This document shows, piece after piece, positions 27,301 through 39,300 of a stretch of 64,000 bases of DNA. How positions within the stretch are numbered: position 1 is the stretch's first letter; each line of letters opens with the position of its first letter. The DNA lies in NCBI RefSeq assembly GCF_029227915.1, contig NC_079889.1:5270001-5334000 (forward strand). The letters are read 5' to 3'. The position numbers and the translations under genes are program-made. The notes beneath the pieces were generated by a model. It saw nothing but the letters and a program-made list of their open reading frames with translations. It had not been told where the DNA came from and made no database searches. This DNA comes from Hydractinia symbiolongicarpus (taxonomy: Eukaryota > Cnidaria > Hydrozoa > Anthoathecata > Hydractiniidae).

Positions 27301-30300
27301 AAAGTCAAAAGTTAATTAAATTCACAGTGTATAACTTCTCAAGTGGAAAGCATTTGTTTCCATAATATTTTTAAAAAAATGGTTGAATTGAGTGAGAAGT
27401 TATATAAATAAAATGTCAAGAAAATTCTGAACCTGGTGATGAATCTATAACAGCACATCATGGAAAGATTGTTTTTATGTATCTTTTGCATATATGCACT
27501 TGTTTTTTTTAAACTTGTTTTTTCTATGCATCAAGCACCAAATTATTTACAGTCAAGCAAAATTTTTCTTAAGCATTCAAATTTTAAAATATTTGCATTA
27601 GCCAATGGATTGTTACGTAATTTTAAAGATTTACTTTGGCAATCCTTTAGCAGAAAAAATACTGAAGGTGGCAATGGTTAATATAACTTACAAACCTTGG
27701 TAATAACCTTCAGCGGGTGTCAAAATTTTCCTCTGCACTATTTGACTTAAAAAAATTCTACAGAAAGCCACTTTGCGAACATAATAAGTTTGCAACTAGG
27801 TGAGTCACAAAGTTAATTTAAATAATAAATTTTGACAAATGGTTATAAATTTGTGCAACTCTAAAATGCTACACAATACTATTTTCTAAAATTTTAAAAA
27901 TATAAAATTTAATTATAGTGCTTGAAAGAAAATCAACAAATTACAATTCTCTGATATGTAAACATTGCATTGTTTTTTTCATAATTTTTGCGTATTTTTT
28001 AAATCTTTAACTGTTCCATTCAACCACATCTTCATGTTGGAATGTTATGTTTATTTTATGGGGATACACCTTTTTATAATGTGGGCATAACTTCAATTCC
28101 AATAAATGTGCTGTTCATAAAAGACGTTTTTTTAAGAATTATAAAATAATTTAGTTTGTGCTTCAACAATTTTTTGCCAAAGTGCATCCCTTATAGATGG
28201 TATCATTGCAATTTCTTTGGCAATGTTAAATTTTTTTACAGCATTATTAAATTATTTATTAAGGTGAGTTTTTAATTTGTGTGGTGGTTAATGTTAAAAT
28301 CATTAAAGATAGGCATTTTAACTGTTTAAAATGCCCTAAAATGCCAATGTTTGTTGTGCCAAATCCTGTTTTAACTTCTGTTCATCCCGTAAAATGTAAA
28401 TTTAGAAATACGGATGTTGTACAATTAACTGACAGCTTTCTTTATATTCCCTATTTTAATAATTTTGGTTTGCCAGAAACATAACATATGTTTCATCAGA
28501 AGCATAATAAATTATGTTTATGCACATTCTGTTTGGAGATTATATATAAAGTTTGCCTGTAATCTTCTGTGAGTAAGTTTTTCCTTCCGTTGAATAGTAC
28601 AGAAGTTTGGAAAAACATTACTTATTAAAAAAATATTTGGGTTGTAACAACAAGAAACATTTTCTGGGAAACTAAGAATATCTTTGTTTGATAACCCTGC
28701 TAATTTTTCTGTTAAAAAGTGGTCAGTTCTAATCAAGGATCACCTGTTTTTCTGAGACAAATCATATTTTTTAAGAGTTAGTACAGTCATTTTCCTTAGT
28801 CATGTTGTAAATCACATCTTACAAGATATATAAGTTGTAACATTACTCACAGAAAAATATATTTTATGAGTGTAGGAGTAAACACAAATGATACACTTTC
28901 CAAACTGTTAGCATATCTGAACTTCACGGGACTATTGCTTAAAATTTGAAATTGTAGCATTTGTCTTGTTTTTTTGACAAAGCATATAAATTTCCACAAA
29001 CCCTATGGCAATTATCTCAAATCAGGGAAATATTTACAGCATAACTGTAAATAAAGTAGTAAAATTCTACTTTTATTTTAGATAAAGAAATTATTTGGAG
29101 CTTTTGAAAGGTAAGAAGTTAGCAAGTAATTTGTGTCCTAAATGCTTTCTTGTATGTCTATTTATAATAAGATAACACTTGCCGTTTTGACACTTGTTGC
29201 GAATAGAACCTGAAAATGTAAATAGAAGACAATTCTCTAGAATTTATTTAATTTTTTTTCTAAAAACTGCATGTGGATTTTAGTATGTTATATATAGCTA
29301 TTTTTTTAACTAATCAATAGATGAAAAAATCAGAAAGATTATGCAGATTCTTATAAAAAAGGCTATAAATAATTATTAAAAATTTAATTAATTTAATCTT
29401 TAATCTTGAATTATCTTTTTAGACGGGTACAGCTAAAAGAAGAAAAGGTAATTTCTTATAACAAGAAACTGTCTGATGTCAGACTGAATATTCATAATTT
29501 TGGCATTTCTAATTCGGGAAAAATCTACATTACTATTTAGTGAGTTACTTATTTTACCCTTCTTTGCTTGTCAAAGTATTGTTGCATATTTTTTAGATTG
29601 ATACGTTGCTTGGATTCTACATTCATCAACATCACATGAGAGAAGGTTTGTCATGAGTAAATTATACTTCTTGCATCACAGTTATGTTTATTGTTAAAAT
29701 GTAATGTGTTCAATACATGGTGAAGAAAGGGGTATAAGTGAAGAAGTTATTTTTTTTGTGTTTTTCCTTGGAAAGGATTAATTAGGTGAGAATATTTATT
29801 CAAATTTTGTATAGAATATAGGACAATTATTATACATTTTAAAAGGAGAAACAATGTATGTTGACATACTGAAAATAATACATTTTGTACATGTGGGGGT
29901 TTGTCAACCCCTGGTATGTTAAATATTTTTCTCATCTCAATTTGTTTTTCTCCCCAAAATAAAAAATGTGCACAAAGATTTCCACTTTTCTTCTTTTGTA
30001 TTACGCCAATAAATTGTTTTGCCACTTTATTAACAGGGGCTACAAACTTACTAACATCATTAGAGGCAATTCAAACGTCTAATAAAACGACAAGTAAAAC
30101 TTTGAGACAGCGAGCTGAACAATGTAAACAGCAGCGAGTCAAAAATATAGAGGTATTATATTTCTTCTTTATCAAGTTTCAAGGATTTGCAAAATATTTA
30201 TACTACACTTGTGCAGTTTTGTGTTAGTAATTTTTTTTTGTGTGGAAAAAATAAGTTAATCCATTTTATGGTTGGTAATTTTAGCACCTTATCGGCTTAT

Positions 30301-33300
30301 CAGTTTATTTTTAATAACTTTAGTTCTGGATGAAGTATAGGCTGAAAATTTTATGACTTTTACTTTTTGATGAGTATGGATGTAGTTTTATTCCCCTAAT
30401 CATCATCATCATCATCATTCTCGGCTTAACGTCCGTTTTCCATGCTAGCATGGGTTGGACGGGGTATATTAATGACCCTCTTCCAATCTGATCTAGACTG
30501 TGTTAGATCTAAACTCAACTTCCTCTGTATTAAGTCTGTCCTTATAACCTCCTGCCAAGTCTTTCTAGGTCTGCCTCTGGGCTTTGCCCCTGGAACTATC
30601 AAGTCTCTACACTTTCTTACCCAATTATCCTTCTTCATTCTTTCCAAGTGCCCCAGCCAATTCAATCTTTTTATCTGGATAACATCTTTAATTCTACGGA
30701 GACTTAGCCAGCTTCTTAGCTCATCTGAACTCTTTCTGTCTCTCAGACTGGCGTTACACATCCACCTAACCATTCTCATATCATTCCTTTCTAAACAGTC
30801 AAGATCTTCCTGCTTCACTGCCCATGTCTCACTACCATACAACATAACACTTCTTACACAGGCCTCATACAACCTACCTTTTACCTCAATTGACAGGACT
30901 CTGCTAGTCAACAAAGGAAGTAACTCTCTGAACTTTTTCCAAGCAAAACCTATCCTGCAAGTAACACTTCTTCCAACACCCCCTTCACTGCCCAACATAT
31001 CACCTAAGTAACAGAAGTTCTCAACTATCTCTAACGAGCCACTGTTGTACATCATTAAAGCTGGAAATACTTCATTCTCTATAATCTCACCTTTGCAACA
31101 CTTGCATACAAACTGTATGTCAGCTCTTAATCTTCCACTAATACTACTGCACTTCTTATGTACCCAATGCTTGCAAGTCTGACAAAAAATTGAGTTACTA
31201 CCAACCCCTTTCCTGCAACTCCACAAGGCCACTTTCCAACTACAAGGTCACACTTGGCTGCAATGCTACTAATCATGACTTTAGACTTTGCTGTGTTTAC
31301 CTTTAGCCCTTTCTCTTCTAGTCCTTTCTTCCACTTTTCAAACTTTTCAACTAATTCTTCCATCGACTCTGCTATGAGAACCAAATCATCTGCATACAAT
31401 AACTCCCATGGACAACCTGTTCTGAACTCCATCGACAGCGCTTCTTAGAACAAACAACAAAGGACTAAGTACAGAACCCTGATGTACACCAACATTTACA
31501 CTAAATTCATCACTAAATGAATTGTTAATCTTGACACAACTACTAGCATTGCTGTACATAGACTGTACCATCGTAACTAGCCACTCATCCACGCCTAATT
31601 TTCTCATAGCCCACCAAATAACTTTACGTGGCACTCTATCAAAAGCTTTCTCTAAATCTACAAAGGCAAAATAGAGATTCTTTCTCTTTCCTAAATACTT
31701 TTCCTGAAGCTGTCTGAGTAAAAATATTGCATCTGTAGTGCCACGCCCTGGAACAAAACCAAATTGCATCTTGTCTATATCAATTCTTTCTCTAAGTAAC
31801 TTACCAATCACTCTTTCAATAACTTTCATTACTGGATCAACCAACTTCAAACCTCTATAGTTACCCCTTTCTAATACATCACCCTTACCCTTGAAACAAT
31901 TCACTATTACACTCAACTGCCACTCACTCGGAATAGCACCATCCTTTATAATCTGGTTAGCAAGACTTGTAATAAGCTCAACTCCAATATATCCAGATGC
32001 TTTTACCATCTCTGCAACAATACCTGATACTCCTGCAGCTTTGCCAATCTTCAATTTCCTAATAGCCTCCACTACCCATTCTGTCTTGATCTGCATAGCT
32101 GGCCCTTCTACAACATCATCATCAGACAAATTATCCTCGTCCCATTCAAACTCAGTGTTAAGCAACCTCTGATAATGATTCTTCCAAGCTACCATTTTCT
32201 CCTCCTCTGTGCTAGCCAAAACACCTTCATCATTACGTATACACTTCTCACCTGCAACATCTTGATTAGTCTTCTTCATTTGCTTTGCTATCTTGAATGC
32301 CTCATTGCGATGGTCTTCCCTTCTTAACACATCTGCAAATCTGTTTCTCTCTGCTTCTGATTTTGCCTTATACACTGCTGTACGAGCACAACGCTTAGCT
32401 TCTAAGTAAACATTTTTACTACCACCTGACTTCCACTCTTTCCAAAGTTTCCTCTTTTCCTTTATACACTGGTCAACCTCATTATTCCACCACCAGGTCT
32501 GTCTATGTCTAGCTCTAGAAACACACTCTTCCCCCGATATAACTTTCACGTCCTTCACCACTTTCTTGTCTGACTTTCTAACCAGGAAGTAATCTATCTG
32601 TGTCTTACAACCACCTGACTCATATGATATCAGCCTACTCTGTCTCTTACTGAATGATGTGTTGCAAACCACCATGTCTGTTGCCATTCCAAACTCAAGC
32701 AATCTCTCCCCTTCCTTATTTCTGCTCCCAAATCCATAGCCTCCATGCACACCTCTATAACCTTCAGATGACTTCCCAACATGACCATTAAAGTCGCCGC
32801 CCACCATGACAAGTTCAGTGTCTCCAAACTTTGATGTGACTGCTATTAACTCATCATAAAACTTATCTTTATCATCCTCACTGAGTCCACACTGTGGAGC
32901 ATAAACTGACAGAAAAGTGACAATCCTATTACCTATCAAAAACTTTATCACTATAATACGACTATTAACACGCATAACATCTATTACTTTTTCTACCCAC
33001 TTCTCTGCAACGAATATGCCAACTCCTCCATATCCATCACTATTACCAATCCAAAAGAGCTTATACCTTGTCCTCCTACCTTCCACAAATCTCACTGAAG
33101 CTCCTCTCCACCTGACTTCCTGAACACAACACATATCAACAGATCTACGTCTAACATTTCAACTACTTCACCTGCTCTACCTCTCAGAGTACCAACACAC
33201 TAGCCATCCTCAACCTAGTGTTACCTACCTAACTAAACAAAATTGACATTTTTTATCTTCTCAAATTGAGAAGTTAAAAAAAATTAAATTAAAAAGAAAA

Positions 33301-36300
33301 ACATGTGAGAAAACAATGACATCAGCATTAATTTTTTGATGTCAAATCACTTCTTTTATTTTGATCAGTTATGGTCACAACTTTCATAGTCATAGCATTT
33401 TGTACCTCCATAAATTCAATAGGGGGTAGTAAAATTACCATGCACCCTTACGCCTACCCCAAAAAGGCAATGATATGTGTGTTTCTTTCTCTAGAGATTA
33501 CTAGCTATAGAAGACGAATTAAACACTATGGCAGGTGCCATAAAATTTCAAATACTAGGTGTGTATATTTGATGGTGTTTATACAACGTGTTTGTATAAC
33601 AAAGCAACTTGTAAGTGTTATAACAACGTGTTTGTATAACAAAGCAACTTGTAAGTGTTATACGAGGTACACAGGTGCAAAACAATCAAACAATTACCAG
33701 CTCTTTGTTTTACCTGTGTAGGTCTTGCAGGTTTCTCAAGAGTGATTCCAGGTGATGTTTATGAGGCAAGTAATTTTTACTCTGTTCCTATAGATATACT
33801 TTTTCACTGGATTTCATTTTTCTACCATTTTTACATTGGAAAACAGTTAAGATTGCATCTGTGTTTTTATAGTGTTTCTAAGGCAAAGTTAAAAATTTGT
33901 AAGAGTTTTATTTGTTTATCATGTGGTTCCTGTGAGAGATTTTTTTCGTTTTTGACACCCTGGTCTATTTTAAATAGTCGATTCTGTGCGCCTAAAACCA
34001 AAAGAAATTTTTAGATTCATTCCATTTTAGGTTGGTTTTAAACTAGACAGTCAAAAATGGAAATCAAAATGTAAGATTATTCCTCAAGGTCAAACGTGGA
34101 TTGATCCTGAGGTGAGACTAGTATGTTTGTTTGTGTGCTTGTTTTGTTTTTGTACGTTGGTGCGTTTATGCTTTATTTTTATATGTATAAAATAATATTT
34201 AGAAATACTTCATTGGACTTTTTCGCTGCTGCATTGTTTTTTGTTTTTATATAATACTAGTCGATAAGGTCGTTGGAAAATCCACAGGCTAAAAAATCGA
34301 AAAAAATCTGTCATTTTAATTTTGATGACATCAGCAATATTCTGTCGTTGCACGAAGAAATTCTTTTCACAAGTTTTTTAGGTGTTACCTGTATTGCATA
34401 GAGCTTGACTAGCTTATCAAAATAGGGTATAGAATCTCACATTTTTGATAAGCGATTAAGAAGATATAAGAGTTTTAAAATATTGCTGAGGTCAGCAAAG
34501 TCCTACTAATGCCCAAACGTTCTTTAGTGACGCCATAAACCCATTCATTCAGAAACGAGCCCTGTTTTCGGAAACTTACCCAATTTGGTTCAAGGTTGTT
34601 CCTATTTACCAATGTGGTGAAATATGCTTGACATCACCACCTCGTTTCCAAGTTAATTATTCCAAATTTTAAAGTGCATTTTAATGGCTTTATTAATTTA
34701 AATTAACCTATTGACGTTAAATATAAAGAATGTTTATTACGTTTATAATAGTTCTGTTTCAAGGCGAATATGGGGCATGACTTCAATGTTAAGGTAAATA
34801 TTAGTTTCCTTGTTTACATTCTGTCTTCGTATTATACCTAAATCTTAAAGAAAAACTGCTGTGTTTTGATAAATATGTTCAAACATCATCATGATAAGAA
34901 TTTTATGTAAATACAGTATTTACTCAAATGAGCAGACCTGCTATTTTCAGAACAGAAGGGCTGACTATTTTATAATTATTAAAAAGAGCCAAAATTATTA
35001 AAAAATATTTAGTTTTTATCTATTCTGCATGAAAAAAACTTTTTTATTGTCTCTTATATTTAATGAGGCTTCCCTTGATTTGACCCTCCTTTAGGCCTAA
35101 AAATTAAATGGCTGCCAAGAGCACTCATCTGAGTAAATATATGTAGCTACCCAATTTCCACTTTGATTGGTTCAAATAACTAAAGACGCATCTTCTTTTT
35201 ACTTAGTTAAATACCTTTTTTTGATTAAGAAGAGATTAATTTTTTTGTTTTATTAGATGATAGAGTTGGGTAAGTTTGGAAAATCAACACTCATTGGCTC
35301 AGTGGCTTGCTCAATACAAGAATTTCTGTTACCGCTACCGCAGGTAAGGATAAGAGAGTACAAGAATGCTATTCTAAATTTCAGTGACAGAAAATATAGC
35401 TAATAAAATATAATTTTGTTGCGTAGATATGAGGTATATGGTCCTTATAAAATAGTCTTTTTAGTGTAAAGCATATAAATGTTTGATTGATTTTTGATAT
35501 TTCTACCACTTGAAAGACATATTTTTACATCAATAACTTTGCTATCATGCCTTTATAAAGGGTATTTTCTATTTGACTGCATTTTTTATCCAAACCCACC
35601 CATGCTAACTAAAAAGCTTGTGAGCTTTTCCCTTTCTAAAAATATTATCTGATATACTAAGTTTCATCTGCAGGATGAAACGAGATAATTTTATTTTTAA
35701 TTTGCAGGTTTACTTGCTACCAATTAATGCTAATGGAACTATAAAAATAAAACTGGGAGTAGTTTGGAGGTGAGTATTTTTAATACACTGTGATGCTTCA
35801 AAGAGGTTTGTCAAATTAGTGTATTTACACACATGTACAAATTAATACTCCTTGTACACAAAAAAATATTTCATGTACATCTTCGTTCATTGTTTTTTTT
35901 TTTCACATAAAGTACGCTACAGTTTAGTATGTGTGCTGTAATGGGTTATTTAATGTACACTGCTATAACAGAGAACACTAGACCTTCGAATGTGAGGATG
36001 TTAGTCAGTTTTTTTAAGAAAAATTTTTTTCGGTGGATTTATAAGCAAAATAAGCTAAAACAGTCTAAAATACCAGTTTTTGGGAAAATAGTCTAAAATG
36101 CCAGTTTTTGGGAAAACAGTCCAAAATACCAGTTTTTGGGAAAATAGTTAAAAATGCCAGTTCTTAGAAAAATAGTCAAAAATGGCTGATTTATGCGCAA
36201 AATGAACATAAATGGTCCTAAAATATGGATTTTAAGAATAATTTTTCAGGTTTGGATCAGTTTATTCTGATTTTTGCACAAAGATAGAGAACAGAATTGG

Positions 36301-39300
36301 CGGATTTGTAGGAAAAATGAGTTAAAACAGTCAAATATACAGATTGTAAATATTTTCTATTGATTAGATTTTTTCCGATGTTTTAAATCCAGTATTGAAG
36401 TTTTGCTTGTTGTTATTTAGTTTTTTCTAAGTTAAGTTTTATTTGATTGTTTAACTACAACAAAAGTTTGTTCTACTTTATTGAATTTGATATTGTTTAA
36501 TATCAATCACGTAATGAAAAAATAAATGTGTTTTTTAGATTAACATTTGACTAAAATTTGTTGAATCAAACTCTGAAAGATCAGAACAATGTCAAAATTT
36601 CAATGAATGCAATGGGAATTATACTCTCGCTTAATGTTTCGTGTCTTTGAAAATTGTATATATATTTTCAGTGCCTTGGATGAAAAGGACCAAAAAGCAT
36701 TTTCTAATTACAAGAAGTTATCATTACCAGCCGAGGTGAATTTCTCTAAGATTCCTGCTGTAAATTTACGAGGAGTTTTTCAAAACAAGTGAGTAAACTT
36801 TTGTCTAACAATTTTTTTTCTGTTTGATATGGGTCAGGGTTTTAATTAAAAGTTTCATTATAATTCCAATTATGAGGAGAAGAAGAAGGGGGGCACAATG
36901 TGCCTCTTCCTAGTACAGAGACATCTAAAAATGCCTAGGTTTTAAGATGGATTGTTAAAGGAAAGAGTAATCTAGCTAAAAAGCCTTGACATGCTTTTTT
37001 GACAGAAAATAATATGGATATGGATGACACAATAAATTCTAACCAAGTTTTCACTTGTCAAATTTGTGATAGTCATTCTCCAGTTCAAATTTTAGCGAAA
37101 AGTCATTACTTCCTTTAAAAATCCACCACCAAAGTATTATTATTAATATATTATATATAACATATTGATGTGTATTAAAAAAATGTTACATATAGAATAA
37201 ATCTGTCACATTTTTTTAAGTTGTAGTATTTTAAGAGCGTTGTCTCGTTCTCTAGATTTCCTTCATCTCGTAATGCTTCAAATATGAATGGCGAAGCCCT
37301 TAGCCGTTCTTTTACTAGCCCAAGTACCACCTCACCGCAGCGTGATAAGCTATTTCGTGTCAAGTCGTCTTCACCACGCAATAGCCCGGGTGAACGTCGA
37401 AAAAATATTAAAGATGAGGAAAAGCGTAAGAATTCGTATGAACGCAATCGTTCAAGTCCTTTGAGTAGAATCTTGCATGAAAGCAGTCACTCTTTGGCGA
37501 ATAGTTTAGACTCACGTAGACACAGCATGGAAAATGGGTCTAATGTACTAATTGCAGCAGGTCCACCAAGTCGAGCTTTAAGCGCAAACCATCTTAATGA
37601 AATTAACGCAAGGCTTTATGATAATCGCGTTTATAATGATGTGCGCAGTACAACTATTCCAATAAAAGCTAATTTATCAGAACACAGTTCAAGCAGTTGG
37701 TCTGGAAATAACGCAAAAGAGGAGGAGAAAGTGTCCCAACCACGCCCACAAACGCACAGTCAGTCTCCCAAACCAGTTGTAAGATTTTTTTTACTTGTTC
37801 CTTTATTCCTTGCCAACTTAAATAAACTTGAGTTACATTCTATACAACAAAATGAAGCAATGATGCAGAATTTTATTCTTAGAGAACACCACCAGCAGTA
37901 AAACCGAAACCTCGACAAAGACAAGTACCCAGTTTGGGTCCAATTATCGAAGAAACGTTATATGATGAAAAAGCAGCTACTCCCAGAATGATTGATTTTT
38001 GTCAGATTATTATTGACATGTTAACAGACAGACAATGTAAGTGTCTAAGCTAATGTTCTTGTACAATTTAAGAATAACTAGACTTTTACTACACTCTTTT
38101 TTGTAACTAGTCTTAATTTCTACTTCATTTAATTATTTAATATATATCAAGCAGATTTTTTATCAATTTAAACGATATTTAAAGAACTTCAAAACACAAG
38201 TTAATTATCACACCAAAATAGTATTAGCTTTAAACCAAATGTTCACTTGGCAAGTGAGGGATGTTGAAAATAACATTTTAGATGTGCAAAACAAGAGAAG
38301 GATATATACCGACTAGATTTATATGAAAAATGTGGTGCAATATGATTATCGGCACCTTCTGTTTAGATATACATGTTCAAGGTTTGGTTGATAAAATGCG
38401 GGAGTTAAAGCTGTCTTTAGAGGTATGTATTGTATTGTATTGTAAGGATAAGTAAATGAAGGAATGAATGAATAAATGAATAAAAGAACGAATTAAAAAA
38501 TATAAAAAGTCTTGGTGAACATTTCACTTAATTTTTTTATTAATTTTTTTTGCACAGCAATTAAAAACACGACAAAACAAAAGACCATCTGTAACAGACT
38601 CAATCGCAAGTGCATTGGGTAGTTTTTCATTTCTCGGTGATGACGAAGATCAACATAAGTCATCAGACCATGTATCGGAAAGCCATTCCACTCCAACGGT
38701 TCTTATTCTTCCAAGACAGTGGAAGCAGGGTCATCGTGCCTTGTGCCACCATATGTATATGCTGTACGACTTGATTGCAATGTATCAACCCATACGAGGG
38801 GTGCTACGTGAAAAAGAAAATCTGCTTATACATGCCTTTGTTAAACAAAAGTTTTTTGTAACGGAGTTACTAAAATTGGTTTCTACACCTGATGAAATTG
38901 ATTTGCACCGAGGTTGGTACAATTCCTTTGCATGTGTATGTGTGTTGAATTGACATTGACCATTTTGAAAAAATTTGACGTTCTAACCTTTTCCGATGTT
39001 TTCAGTAGCTCCATCAATTTTATATATGCGTAGTTATTTAGTTACTTTGTTTTGATTTTGAACCTGTTCACTTTTATATTTAGTTTGTAAGCAATATACT
39101 GGCAGTGGAACGCTTACTAACACGTGGGAAGTATCAGCAAGTCCTGACCTGGTAGGTACTTTGTTGTCTTCATTATTTTTACGTTTTATCTTAACTTTGT
39201 CGTTTGCTGTTCGGGGCTTGGCAGTTTGAATGTGGTATAATATCATGCACTTGTATTAGAACCTGGGAGAAATTGCATGGTGAATTTCCCTTTTTTTAAA

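Larger units (their letters stand above)
30401..33215 (-). mobile_element. RTE-like LINE remnant in RIPOR intron
   Basis: A non-LTR retrotransposon lies antisense to RIPOR in the intron between 30152 and 33495. On the minus strand the order is apurinic endonuclease, reverse transcriptase, zinc-finger-like C-terminal part, then a short 3' tail of six trinucleotides (CAT on the plus strand, 30401-30418). A trinucleotide tail instead of poly(A) and the endonuclease-RT order fit RTE-like elements, often annotated as 'craniofacial development protein 2-like'. Frameshifts near 33150, 31440 and 31215 break the coding frame, so it is inactive. No target-site duplication was recognised. Base composition is visibly richer in GC than the surrounding intron. 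Confidence 0.9.
24340..33534 (+). other. RIPOR N-terminal helical region, exons 1-8
   Basis: Exons: 24340-24375 (coding from 24373), 24913-25190, 26676-26727, 29082-29110, 29423-29447, 29597-29645, 30037-30152, 33495-33534. All have AG acceptors and GT donors with matching phases. The encoded part is charged and predicted helical, with RRVQLKEEKIDTLLGFY and HMREGATNLL corresponding to the family's coiled-coil stretch (human RRLEF..KIDELYEAY, RLRDGA). The small exon 33495-33534 encodes LAIEDELNTMA and fills exactly the phase gap before the GLAGF module. A LINE lies in the 3.3-kb intron between exons 7 and 8. The 24913-25190 donor (TTTAA|GTATGT) is the least certain boundary, because AAAAG|GTCAAG at 25107 is an alternative. 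Confidence 0.82.

Noticed and set aside
27200-27400. Imperfect inverted pairs (GTCCTCAAAAGTT / AACTTTTTTTTGAGGAC and TATAACTTCTC / GAGAAGTTATA)
   Set aside because: Possibly an old MITE, but arms are short and imperfect and no target duplication was found.
30442-33123. Plus-strand ORFs in the LINE
   Set aside because: Antisense to recognisable LINE protein; low-complexity Leu/Ser/Thr products.
37175-37447. Minus-strand ORF of 90 codons
   Set aside because: Shadow of the large RIPOR exon on the plus strand.
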